Positions 33,011 through 40,655 of a stretch of 42,563 nt of DNA are shown here, one piece after another (position 1 is the stretch's first letter; each line of letters opens with the position of its first letter). The notes under the pieces were generated by a model. The model saw nothing but the letters and a program-made list of their open reading frames with translations. It did not search any database and was not told the DNA's origin. This DNA comes from Desulfohalobiaceae bacterium. Its GTDB lineage: Bacteria > Desulfobacterota > Desulfovibrionia > Desulfovibrionales > Desulfothermaceae. The position numbers were made by a program, and so were the translations under genes. Location: positions 1-42,563 of the forward strand of contig JALWFY010000091.1 of assembly GCA_027013815.1 (NCBI GenBank). The letters are read 5' to 3'.

Positions 33011-33157
33011 TCATTTTTGAGTAAGTATTTTTTCCAACTTTTTTGCAATTTTTTTAACAATTAAAAGGGCCTGATTTTCATCTTCTTCTAATGCAATACG
33101 CATTATATCTTGTACCTCTTTTATGTCCAATGTAATAACTGTATCTTTTATCTTCAT
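33011..33157 (-). CDS. 48-residue hypothetical small protein
   Basis: A 48-codon frame starts at ATG 33157 with GAGG nine bases upstream and stops at TGA 33013-33011. It reads MKIKDTVITLDIKEVQDIMR and then IALEEDENQALLIVKKIAKK, a short strand followed by two amphipathic helices with many charges. It is soluble. It lies 32 bp downstream of the radical SAM stop on the same strand, so they are probably co-transcribed. No family is recognised. It is below the usual size cut-off and would be missed by standard gene calling. Confidence 0.6.
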   Translation of the reverse strand: MKIKDTVITLDIKEVQDIMRIALEEDENQALLIVKKIAKKLEKILTQK

Positions 33158-33189
33158 ATTACATTTCCTCTATAAATTTATAATAGTTA

Positions 33190-34125
33190 TCATCTTTTTA
33201 AGCTATAAAATATTCCCCTTTCCTGTTTACTTGTTATAATTTTACCATCCTTATCTAATACATCTAAATATTTATTAAGCTCATTAATATGTATACCTAA
33301 TATCTCTGTTAAATCATACACTGTACATGGTCTTCTTGCTATAGTTTCAATAATAGCAGTTTCTATATCTTTTCTATATGACTTTATTTTTTTCCTTTTA
33401 TTAGATGATGCTATTACTTCAACATTATCTAGTTTTAAAATATCTACCACATAATCCAATTCTGACCTCGTTGCACCCTTTAAATTCTTTACAGTACCTG
33501 GTCTATCCAATGTATTTAGCTGGACTGTATCAGGATTTATATCTAAAATTATTTCTCTGAGCTTAATTAGCTCCTGTGTTGTATCATTATAACCTGGTAA
33601 AATAAATACCTCTAACCAAATTTTTCCCTTAAATTCTTTTCTAAACTCAATCAATCCTTTGATATATTTATCTATAGTTAAATTTTTTGCTGGTCTATTT
33701 ATTTTATTAAACACATCCTGTGTTGCAGCATCTAGAGAGGGCAAAACAACATCTGCCCCTTTTATCTCATCCCTCACAGTTTTGTGAAACAGCATTGTCC
33801 CATTTGTGAGCAAAGCAACAGGGATATCAGGCTTATTTGTCTTTATAAATTCAAGGATTTCACCTATTTTAATATTCAAAGTAGGTTCTCCTGAACCTGA
33901 AAAAGTAATATAGTCAGGATCAGGATTTTTTTCAAAATAACTAGCAAGCTCTTTTTTTATGTCCTGTGCCTTGATGTATTCTCTTCTTTCAAGGGTCAGA
34001 TTAGTTGTCTTTCCTACCTCACAATAAACACAGTCTAAAGAACATATCTTTTTTGGTATTAAATCTATTCCCAAAGACATACCTAACCGCCTTGAAGGCA
34101 CAGGGCCAAATATATGTTTATACAT
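33190..34125 (-). CDS. Radical SAM protein with C-terminal winged-helix region
   Basis: The 311-residue protein begins MYKHIFGPVPSRRLGMSLGI and has the radical SAM cluster motif CSLDCVYC (Cys28, Cys32, Cys35), then YITFSGSGEPTLN as the SAM-binding GGE-like strand, and VALLTNGTML. The last 75 residues (VYDLTEILGIHINELNKYLD, then GKIITSKQERGIFY) form a winged helix. It belongs to the COG0731-type group, whose members are often annotated as wyosine-base-like Fe-S oxidoreductases without proven function in bacteria. It starts divergently from the iron operon. The substrate is unknown. Confidence 0.85.
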   Translation of the reverse strand: MYKHIFGPVPSRRLGMSLGIDLIPKKICSLDCVYCEVGKTTNLTLERREYIKAQDIKKELASYFEKNPDPDYITFSGSGEPTLNIKIGEILEFIKTNKPDIPVALLTNGTMLFHKTVRDEIKGADVVLPSLDAATQDVFNKINRPAKNLTIDKYIKGLIEFRKEFKGKIWLEVFILPGYNDTTQELIKLREIILDINPDTVQLNTLDRPGTVKNLKGATRSELDYVVDILKLDNVEVIASSNKRKKIKSYRKDIETAIIETIARRPCTVYDLTEILGIHINELNKYLDVLDKDGKIITSKQERGIFYSLKR

Positions 34126-34233
34126 TTTTCATATCTCCATATCCTTATTGATTTTTTTATCAAGACCATAAAATGGTAAAACTTTTGATGAGTATAGGAA
34201 AAGGAAAATAGAAACACAAGATATAAAAATTAG

Positions 34234-34272
34234 TTGACAAACTTATCTCTAAATATTAGTTAGATTAACAAA
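34234..34272 (+). promoter_or_regulatory. Promoter and metal-regulator-like operator of the feo operon
   Basis: -35 TTGACA (34234-34239) is 17 bp from TAGTTA (34257-34262). The inverted repeat TTAGTTA-GAT-TAACAAA (34256-34272; arms match at 6 of 7) covers the -10 and resembles DtxR-family boxes. The DtxR-type repressor gene starts 38 bp downstream. Confidence 0.5.
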
Positions 34273-34309
34273 ACAATTTATGAAGTATCTAAGTATATAA
34301 ATAAGACCC

Positions 34310-34864
34310 ATGGGAAAAAAGTCAAAAAACAAATTATCTAAGTCCATTACCCCAACTATGGAAGACTATTTAGAAGCAATAGTCAACCTAGAAAAGGAAA
34401 AAAAGGTAGTAAGGGTAAAGGATATTGCCAGTAAAATGGGCGTTCGTATGCCCACTGTAACTAGTATGCTCAAGAATTTATCTCAATCTAACTTAGTAGA
34501 ATACGAGAGATATGAATATATTGAACTAACAGAAAAAGGCCGAAAAATAGGTGAGGAAATAGATAGACGGCACCAATCTTTGAAAAAATTCCTTGAACAT
34601 ATCCTTGGGATTGATCCAGAAATAGCAGAACAAGAAGCATGTAAAATGGAACATACTGTAAGCACAAACACCCTTAATAGATTCGTGGAGTTCATGAACT
34701 TTATTGAGTCCTGTCCTAGGGCAGGAAAGGGATGGCTTGAATACTTTCACCAATACAGAAAGCATGGAAAAGATAGGGCCACCTGTATAAAATATATGCA
34801 AGACTTTGAAAACCTTTTTAAAAAATATATGCAAGAAATAAAAATGGAGGTGAACGGACAATGA
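34310..34864 (+). CDS. DtxR/MntR-family metal-dependent repressor
   Basis: The 184 residues show the DtxR winged helix (TMEDYLEAIVNLEKEKKVVR, VKDIASKMGVRMPTVTSMLK, LVEYERYEYIELTEKGRKIG). The dimer/metal domain has RHQSLKKFLEHILGI and EACKMEHTVS, where the His/Glu/Cys metal ligands lie. There is no SH3-like third domain. It is the first gene of the feo operon (its TGA overlaps the feoA ATG), so it very probably represses it with Fe2+ through the operator at 34256-34272. A basic 12-residue N-terminal extension precedes the family start. Confidence 0.9.
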   Translation: MGKKSKNKLSKSITPTMEDYLEAIVNLEKEKKVVRVKDIASKMGVRMPTVTSMLKNLSQSNLVEYERYEYIELTEKGRKIGEEIDRRHQSLKKFLEHILGIDPEIAEQEACKMEHTVSTNTLNRFVEFMNFIESCPRAGKGWLEYFHQYRKHGKDRATCIKYMQDFENLFKKYMQEIKMEVNGQ

Positions 34865-35079
34865 GAAAACTCTCTCAAGTAAATGCAGGAGACGAAGTTG
34901 TCCTAATGGATATACTTGGAGGCAGATGTGTTAGGTCAAAATTATTTAATATGGGACTTACCCCTGGACTAAGGCTTAAAATAATCACCAAAAATACATC
35001 AGGCCCAATTGTATTAAAGGTCAGGGACTTTAGATTGGCATTGGGACGGGGTATGGCCGAGAAAATCATGGTAAAATAA
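34861..35079 (+). CDS. feoA: FeoA ferrous-iron transport accessory protein, copy 1
   Basis: The 72-residue SH3-like protein has the FeoA pattern: LSQVNAGDEVVLMDILGGRC, the RSKLFNMGLTPGLRLKIITK motif and VRDFRLALGRGMAEKIMV at the end. FeoA modulates the FeoB transporter. ATG 34861 overlaps the regulator stop (ATGA). A second feoA and feoB follow in the same direction. An inverted repeat lies between the two feoA genes. Confidence 0.92.
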   Translation: MRKLSQVNAGDEVVLMDILGGRCVRSKLFNMGLTPGLRLKIITKNTSGPIVLKVRDFRLALGRGMAEKIMVK

Positions 35080-35094
35080 TTTTTTTTCGTCTTT

Positions 35095-35114
35095 AAGTTA
35101 GACTATTCTAACTT
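35095..35114. promoter_or_regulatory. Inverted repeat between the two feoA genes
   Basis: AAGTTAGA (35095-35102) and TCTAACTT (35107-35114) pair perfectly around CTAT. It contains GTTAG like the operator before the operon, so it may be a second metal-repressor site. It could also be a weak attenuator hairpin, coming after a T run at 35080-35087. Confidence 0.4.
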
Positions 35115-35153
35115 TAATAAAATTATCTAATAATAAAACAAGGAGGATAAACT

Positions 35154-35393
35154 ATGGACATCAGATTGAATGAAATGAATACAGGAGAACAAGGAAAAAT
35201 AATAGGTTATGGTTCAGGTGATAAAAAATATTTGGACAGGATATTTGCCATGGGGCTTACCATAGGGACTGAATTTGAAATAATACGAGTTGCCCCTTTA
35301 GGAGATCCAGTGGAGATCAGTGTAAGAGGATTTAATATGTCTCTTAGGAAGCAAGAAGCAAACATATTATTGGTGCAAAGGAGGAAAAAATGA
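35154..35393 (+). CDS. feoA: FeoA ferrous-iron transport accessory protein, copy 2
   Basis: The 79 residues have LNEMNTGEQGKIIGYGSGDK, the YLDRIFAMGLTIGTEFEIIR block and VEISVRGFNMSLRKQEANIL, the second FeoA-type SH3 domain in this operon. Two feoA genes in tandem before feoB are common in anaerobes. AAGGAGG lies 9 bases before ATG 35154, and the TGA overlaps the feoB ATG (ATGA 35390-35393). Confidence 0.92.
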   Translation: MDIRLNEMNTGEQGKIIGYGSGDKKYLDRIFAMGLTIGTEFEIIRVAPLGDPVEISVRGFNMSLRKQEANILLVQRRKK

Positions 35394-37735
35394 AGAGCAT
35401 GACCATTGGACTTGTTGGCAATCCTAATTGTGGAAAGACTACACTTTTCAATCAACTTACAGGTGCAAATCTCAAGGTTGGCAACTGGCCTGGAGTAACT
35501 GTAGAAAAAAAGACAGGAACTTATAGTTATGAGGATGTAAAAATAAATGTAATAGACCTTCCAGGAATTTATTCTCTATCTGCAAGTTCATTAGATGAAA
35601 CAATCGCAAGGGATTATATACTATCAAAACAAGCAGACGTAATAATAAACATAATAGATAGTTCTAATTTAGAACGAAATTTATATTTGACATTTCAATT
35701 AATGGAAATGAGAGTCCCTGTAATAATTGCACTTAATATGATTGATATATCTAAGAAACGAGGAGTAAAAATCGATGCAAACACTATAAAAACTATATTA
35801 AAATGTCCTGTTGTCCCTATAATTGCAAAGAATGGTCATGGTATTCAAGAATTAAAACAAGTAATTTATAATACAGTAATTAATAAAGAGGAAGTTACCT
35901 TTAGAATAGATTATAGTCCTGGACTAAGGTGGGGTATAGAGAAATTAAGGTCCATTATACCTGACAGTATAGAAAATATAGATAAGGATTGGATTTCCCT
36001 AAAGTTGTTAGAAGGTGATGAAAAAATTTTATCTAATTTAAAAATTAAGTCATATAGTGTTTTAGAGGAAGTTGTAGAAAAGATAAAACAAAAAACTGGG
36101 ATGGATAGCGATGCATTTGTTGCTTATTCTAGATATATGGCAATAGAAGATCTATGCAAAAAAGCTATAAAGACGCGGGGTGAAATTAAAAAAAGTATTA
36201 CAGATACTATTGATTCAATAGTGTTAAATCGTTATTTAGGGATACCTATATTTTTATTTGCAATGTATCTTACTTTTATGTTTACTATCAATGTTGGTGG
36301 ATGTTTTATTGATTTTTTTGATATATTATTTGGTACAATTTTTGTGGATGGTTTATCTCATCTTTTGACGAATCTGCATTTTCCTGAATGGCTTGTCACA
36401 GTGCTTGGTAGTGGAGTTGGGGGTGGAATACAAACTGTGGCCACCTTTATTCCTCCAATAGGGTTTATGTTCTTGTGTCTTTCTGTTTTAGAAGATTCAG
36501 GGTATATGGCCAGAGCTGCCTTTGTTATGGACAGGCTTATGAGAGCAATTGGATTGCCTGGCAAGGCATTTATTCCAATGTTAGTGGGTTTTGGGTGTAA
36601 TGTGCCAGCCATTATGGCCACAAGGACATTGGAAAATGAAAGAGACAGACTTCTCACTATAGCCATGAATCCATTTATGTCTTGTGGTGCCAGGCTTCCT
36701 GTGTATGCACTTTTTGCAGCAGCCTTTTTTCCTCAAGGTGGAAATAATTTAATATTTTTCTTGTATTTAATTGGAATTTTGATGGCTATAGTTACAGGGC
36801 TTTTATTAAAAAATACTGTATTAAAAGGAGAAATCACTCCGTTTGTTATGGAACTTCCGCCCTATCACATGCCAAGTATTAAGGGGGTTTTGGTTCACAC
36901 ATATGACAGATTAAAGGTGTTTCTTATGAAAGCAGGCAAGATTATTGTTATTATAGTGATGATTTTGAGTTTTTTAAATTCAATTAGTACAGAAGGAACC
37001 TTTGGGCATGAAGACACTGGGGCTTCTGTATTAGCAAAAATTGGCAAGACCATTACCCCTGTATTTCATCCCTTAGGAATAGAAAAAGATAATTGGCCTG
37101 CCACAGTTGGATTATTTACAGGAGTATTTGCAAAAGAAGCAGTTGTTGGAACGCTAAATTCTTTATACAGTGGTGAGGTAAAATCTGAAACTGATATGGA
37201 AGGGAGTAATTCTTTTGATTTAACTCAGGGAATATATGATGCCTTTAAGTCCATTCCTGATAACCTATTAGGGCTTGTATCCACAATCACAGATCCCCTT
37301 GGGATACGGGCCACAACAGATGAGGCTCAGGCAGAGGTCAAAAAGACTACCTTTGGGATCATGCAAACCCATTTTCATGGAAAAATTGGCGCATTTGCAT
37401 ATCTTCTGTTTGTACTTCTCTATATCCCATGCCTTGTAGCTGTTGCCACAATCTATAGGGAAGCTGGAGCTAGATGGGCTATATTTATTGTAACATATAC
37501 CATAGGCCTTGCATGGTCCATGTCTACTCTATTTTATCAGCTTGCTACCTTTAATATACATCCTGTTTCTTCAATTGCATGGGTTGCGTGTATAGGGTTG
37601 TTCTTTTTGACTGGATTTTACCTACTAAAAATCAAAGGGAAAAAATTACTAGCCATAAATACCTTAAAAAATACTCATACAGGATGTGCAAATTGCACAA
37701 ACAATGGTATATGCCCAATGTCTGCTAACCATTAA
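35390..37735 (+). CDS. feoB: FeoB ferrous-iron transporter
   Basis: Of 781 residues, the N-terminal G domain has GNPNCGKTTLFNQLTG (G1, 10-25), DLPGIYSLS (G3, about 56-64) and NMID (G4, about 115-118). A GDI helical region follows, then the membrane part with two Gate repeats (FMFLCLSVLEDSGYMARAAF, LVGFGCNVPAIMATRT; and GLFTGVFAKEAVVGTLNSLY). The C-terminus ends in CANCTNNGICPMSANH, a Cys-rich tail in place of a FeoC gene. It takes up Fe2+ across the inner membrane, needed here for the many Fe-S and haem proteins. A terminator follows 45 bp later. Confidence 0.95.
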   Translation: MKSMTIGLVGNPNCGKTTLFNQLTGANLKVGNWPGVTVEKKTGTYSYEDVKINVIDLPGIYSLSASSLDETIARDYILSKQADVIINIIDSSNLERNLYLTFQLMEMRVPVIIALNMIDISKKRGVKIDANTIKTILKCPVVPIIAKNGHGIQELKQVIYNTVINKEEVTFRIDYSPGLRWGIEKLRSIIPDSIENIDKDWISLKLLEGDEKILSNLKIKSYSVLEEVVEKIKQKTGMDSDAFVAYSRYMAIEDLCKKAIKTRGEIKKSITDTIDSIVLNRYLGIPIFLFAMYLTFMFTINVGGCFIDFFDILFGTIFVDGLSHLLTNLHFPEWLVTVLGSGVGGGIQTVATFIPPIGFMFLCLSVLEDSGYMARAAFVMDRLMRAIGLPGKAFIPMLVGFGCNVPAIMATRTLENERDRLLTIAMNPFMSCGARLPVYALFAAAFFPQGGNNLIFFLYLIGILMAIVTGLLLKNTVLKGEITPFVMELPPYHMPSIKGVLVHTYDRLKVFLMKAGKIIVIIVMILSFLNSISTEGTFGHEDTGASVLAKIGKTITPVFHPLGIEKDNWPATVGLFTGVFAKEAVVGTLNSLYSGEVKSETDMEGSNSFDLTQGIYDAFKSIPDNLLGLVSTITDPLGIRATTDEAQAEVKKTTFGIMQTHFHGKIGAFAYLLFVLLYIPCLVAVATIYREAGARWAIFIVTYTIGLAWSMSTLFYQLATFNIHPVSSIAWVACIGLFFLTGFYLLKIKGKKLLAINTLKNTHTGCANCTNNGICPMSANH

Positions 37736-37780
37736 AAATAGTTTAAGGTTTATACACAAACAGTATTAAACTAACATATG

Positions 37781-37818
37781 GCCTGTTATGGATTTTGTTC
37801 CGTGGCAGGCTATTTTTT
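37781..37818 (+). terminator. Rho-independent terminator after feoB
   Basis: GCCTGTTATGG (37781-37791) pairs with CCGTGGCAGGC (37800-37810) along 11 positions, including three G-T wobbles, and is followed by TATTTTTT (37811-37818). It ends the feo transcript. Confidence 0.75.
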
Positions 37819-37837
37819 AATTTTGACATACTCTTAT

Positions 37838-37891
37838 AAAAAATATTAGATAACTTTGACGCACAATTTTTCCTTGACACAGTAAATTAAC
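37838..37891 (+). repeat. 54-bp direct repeat, copy 1, upstream of the small membrane protein
   Basis: From AAAAAATATTAGATAAC through TTGACGCACAATTTT to ACACAGTAAATTAAC. It matches copy 2 (38302-38355) at 45 of 54 positions. It lies between the feoB terminator and the ribosome-binding site of the membrane protein and contains two TTGAC motifs, so it is probably the promoter region. Confidence 0.65.
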
Positions 37892-37912
37892 AAAAAAAGG
37901 GAGTAAAAAGAT

Positions 37913-38260
37913 ATGTTAAAAGATATGTTGATACCTAGCATAGGATTGTCACTATTTATCGTATGTCCAAGAATGGCTGCTATGGTCTATATTATTGCAA
38001 AAAATTCTTCAACTTCTTTAATATCAACTGCTTTGATAGGTACAATCCTTTCAATTCCATTAATTCTTATAATGGTCATGATATTTGCAAAATTTGGCCT
38101 ATGGGCTGCTCTTGGCTTTTGTGTGTTAACAGATCTTGGTGCTGCTTTTGCTATGAAACAAATAAGCATTAGGGCTGGCATAGAGACCTTTATTGTGGCA
38201 ATCTTTGTTATTGTTGGAGTAAAGATCGCCCCATATATATCGAATATATTTATAAAATAG
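37913..38260 (+). CDS. Small membrane protein of unknown function
   Basis: The 115 residues contain four likely membrane helices (about 7-28, 36-60, 65-80 and 90-112) with short loops such as KQISIRAG. No family is recognised. GGGAG lies 9 bases before ATG 37913; a second ATG six codons later is possible. It is separated from feoB by a terminator and bracketed on both sides by copies of a 54-bp repeat. A link to iron or CO metabolism is only suggested by position. Confidence 0.75.
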   Translation: MLKDMLIPSIGLSLFIVCPRMAAMVYIIAKNSSTSLISTALIGTILSIPLILIMVMIFAKFGLWAALGFCVLTDLGAAFAMKQISIRAGIETFIVAIFVIVGVKIAPYISNIFIK

Positions 38261-38301
38261 ATCCTAAAAAGAGTATTTTTAATTTCCACATATTTCTCTA
38301 C

Positions 38302-38355
38302 AAAAAATATTAAATAACTATGACACATAATTTTGTGTTAACACGGTAAATTAAC
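38302..38355 (+). repeat. 54-bp direct repeat, copy 2, downstream of the small membrane protein
   Basis: Same orientation and length as 37838-37891, with 45 of 54 identical bases. It includes a palindrome GTGTTAACAC (38334-38343) not kept in copy 1. No coding remnant of the membrane protein follows it. Confidence 0.65.
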
Positions 38356-38553
38356 TTAAAAGATATATAAAAAACTTTAGCGGTATTTTTATATAAGAAA
38401 ATCTGTTACCAAATGAGGTTTGACGATTATAGTGTCTCAGATATCCCAAAAAGGTATTTAATCTGGTTTTAAACAATTCCTAAAGGTTTGATTTATCCTA
38501 ATAGGATACCCCCCATTATAAAATACGTACAAAATTTGACATTTTCTAAAAGT

Positions 38554-38575
38554 TGAACAATAAAATTATTGTTCA
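38554..38575. promoter_or_regulatory. 22-bp perfect palindrome upstream of cooS
   Basis: Arms TGAACAATAA (38554-38563) and TTATTGTTCA (38566-38575) are perfect complements around AA. The size fits a dimeric regulator such as a CRP/FNR-type protein. It does not match the CooA consensus. Confidence 0.5.
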
Positions 38576-38590
38576 TATAAAATTTTAATT

Positions 38591-38602
38591 GTGAACATTC
38601 AC
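38591..38602. promoter_or_regulatory. 12-bp palindrome upstream of cooS
   Basis: GTGAA (38591-38595) and TTCAC (38598-38602) around CA, 15 bp after the 22-bp palindrome. It shares GAACA with the first, so both may bind one regulator. Confidence 0.35.
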
Positions 38603-38644
38603 GTTATTTCAGGCAACAGTTTAAAATTTTTATGTAATTTATAA

Positions 38645-38660
38645 GAGTTATCAATAACTC
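38645..38660. promoter_or_regulatory. 16-bp palindrome upstream of cooS
   Basis: GAGTTAT (38645-38651) and ATAACTC (38654-38660) around CA, about 80 bp before the cooS start. It could be an operator or a short RNA hairpin. Confidence 0.4.
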
Positions 38661-38669
38661 AAATCAATA

Positions 38670-38694
38670 TGCAGTTTCCAAAACTTTAGTTTGT
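38670..38694 (-). repeat. Dispersed intergenic repeat, copy C (minus orientation)
   Basis: Read on the minus strand it is ACAAACTAAAGTTT then TGGAAACTGCA, matching copy A (6626-6650) at 23 of 25 bases. It lies about 44 bp upstream of cooS. Confidence 0.6.
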
Positions 38695-38737
38695 TAATAC
38701 TTTAAGGTCTAAAGCAACCCAAAAAAGGAGGTTAACC

Positions 38738-40654
38738 ATGGATGTTTTTAACGAAACAAGGAGTTTTGATCCAGCAGCACAGAAGATGTTAAAAATTGCT
38801 GATAAAAATAATTATGAAACTGTCTGGGATAGATTGGAAAAGCAACAACCCCAATGTGGATTTGGCTTATTAGGAGTCTGCTGTAGAAATTGCGTAATGG
38901 GGCCATGTAGAATTGACCCCTTTGGCGAAGGTCCTGAAAAGGGAGCCTGCGGGGCAACCGCTGATACAATTGTTGCAAGGAATTTATGTAGATTCATTGC
39001 AGCTGGCGCAGCGGCCCATTCTGATCATGGGAGAAGACCTGCTATCCTGTTAAAGGAAATTGCTGAAGGCAAAAACAAAAATTATTTTATTAAAGATGAA
39101 ATTAAATTAAAAAATGCGGCAAAAAGATTGGGAATTGAAGTTGAAGGAAAATCAATAAATGAATTAGCAAAGGAAGTTGCTGAGATAGCCCTTAATGATT
39201 ATGGGAAGCAGGATTCTAATCCAATAAAATTTTTTCAAGGCTATGCTCCAAAAAAATTAAAAGAAAAACTATCAAATCTTGAAAATGTTCTATCTGAAAA
39301 GCTAAATAAGAGAATTGGGATTATCCCAAGAAATATAGACAGAGAAATTGTTGATATAATGCATAGGACACATATTGGGGTTGATAATGGACCACTATCG
39401 TTAGTTATGCAAGGAATTAGAGCTGCTCTTGGAGACGGTTGGGGTGGGTCTTTAGTTGCAACAGAGGTGCAAGATATTTTATTTGGAACCCCAAAGGTCC
39501 ATTCAGTTCAGGCAAATTTAGGTGTATTAAAAGAAAATAAAATAAATATTGTTATTCATGGCCATGAGCCTGTGCTTTCTGAAAAGATAGTTGAAGTTTC
39601 TCAACGTCCAGAATTAATTGAATATGCAAAATCAAAGGGCGCAGAAGGGATAAATATAGTTGGCATGTGCTGTACTGGAAACGAAATTTTAATGAGACAT
39701 AATGTTGCAATTGCAGGAAATGAACTACATCAGGAACTTGCAATAATCACAGGTGCAGTAGAGGCAATGATCGTAGATGTTCAATGTATTTTTCCTGCCC
39801 TTGCAAATCTTTCAAATTGTTTTCACACAAAATTTATAGCTACAAGCGACCAAGCTGCATTTCCAGGCTCAATTCACATACAGTTTGAAGAAGAAAAAGC
39901 AGATGAAGTCGCTGAAAACATAATAAAACTTGCCATTGATAATTTCCCTAATAGGGACAAAAATAAGGTTAATATCCCAGAAGAAAAGAAAGAAGCATTA
40001 GTTGGGTTCAGCACTGAACAGATTGTAGAGGCCCTTGGAGGCACCCCTGAACCAATTGTTAATGCAATAAAAGATGGCAAGATAAAGGGAATTGCAGGAA
40101 TTGTTGGATGTAACAATCCTAAAGTTACACAGGATTATTTTCATATAAATTTAACCAAAGAACTCATAAAAAGAGATATTTTAGTTATTGGAACAGGATG
40201 TTGGGCCATTGCATGTGCTAAAGCAGGGCTACTTACTCTTGATGCAAAAGAATTAGCAGGAGGGGGATTAAGATCTGTTTGTGAAACACTTAAAATTCCA
40301 CCAATCTTACATATGGGAAGTTGTGTAGATTGTTCAAGGATGCTGGTTTTAGCAGGAGCTGTTGCAGATTATTTAGGTGTAGATATTTCTGACCTCCCAT
40401 TGTTTGGATCTGCTCCAGAATGGATGACTGAAAAAGCAGTGTCCATTGGAACATATTTTGTAGCAAGTGGAATCCCTGTTCACCTATGGCCGATTCCACC
40501 TATTATGGGATCACAGGAAGTTGTAAAGATCTTGACTGAAACTGCAAAAGATGTGTTGGGGGGATATTTTGTTGTAGAACAGGATTATAAAAAAGCTGCA
40601 GATATAATGGAGAAAGAAATAATTGAAAAGAGAAAAAAATTGTTAGGTGAATAA
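38738..40654 (+). CDS. cooS: Anaerobic (Ni,Fe) carbon monoxide dehydrogenase catalytic subunit
   Basis: The 638-residue protein has the D-cluster cysteines 40 and 48 and B-cluster cysteines 49, 52, 57 and 71 (QCGFGLLGVCCRNCVMGPC). C-cluster ligands are all visible: His in VIHGHEP (about 274), Cys in GMCCTGNE, VDVQCIFPAL, GIVGCNNP, IGTGCWAIACAKAG and GSCVDCSRM. So it should be an active Ni-Fe enzyme oxidising CO to CO2. GGAGG sits 7 bases before ATG 38738. No acetyl-CoA synthase genes are adjacent, so it is a CooS-type, not ACS-linked, dehydrogenase here. An FAD oxidoreductase and a CooF-like ferredoxin follow directly. Confidence 0.96.
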   Translation: MDVFNETRSFDPAAQKMLKIADKNNYETVWDRLEKQQPQCGFGLLGVCCRNCVMGPCRIDPFGEGPEKGACGATADTIVARNLCRFIAAGAAAHSDHGRRPAILLKEIAEGKNKNYFIKDEIKLKNAAKRLGIEVEGKSINELAKEVAEIALNDYGKQDSNPIKFFQGYAPKKLKEKLSNLENVLSEKLNKRIGIIPRNIDREIVDIMHRTHIGVDNGPLSLVMQGIRAALGDGWGGSLVATEVQDILFGTPKVHSVQANLGVLKENKINIVIHGHEPVLSEKIVEVSQRPELIEYAKSKGAEGINIVGMCCTGNEILMRHNVAIAGNELHQELAIITGAVEAMIVDVQCIFPALANLSNCFHTKFIATSDQAAFPGSIHIQFEEEKADEVAENIIKLAIDNFPNRDKNKVNIPEEKKEALVGFSTEQIVEALGGTPEPIVNAIKDGKIKGIAGIVGCNNPKVTQDYFHINLTKELIKRDILVIGTGCWAIACAKAGLLTLDAKELAGGGLRSVCETLKIPPILHMGSCVDCSRMLVLAGAVADYLGVDISDLPLFGSAPEWMTEKAVSIGTYFVASGIPVHLWPIPPIMGSQEVVKILTETAKDVLGGYFVVEQDYKKAADIMEKEIIEKRKKLLGE

Positions 40655-40655
40655 A

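Larger units (their letters stand above)
38261..38737. other. Long leader of the CODH operon: repeat copy plus three palindromes, no gene
   Basis: No ORF or RNA gene is supported in these 477 bp. It holds repeat copy 2 (38302-38355), palindromes at 38554-38575, 38591-38602 and 38645-38660, and dispersed repeat copy C (38670-38694). AAAAAAGGAGG is the ribosome-binding site before ATG 38738. Confidence 0.65.

Noticed and set aside
38554-38602. CooA binding site upstream of cooS
   Set aside because: The TGTCG-N6-CGACA type pattern I would expect is not present.
38554-38660. CRISPR array
   Set aside because: The palindromes differ from one another and have no regular spacing or shared repeat.
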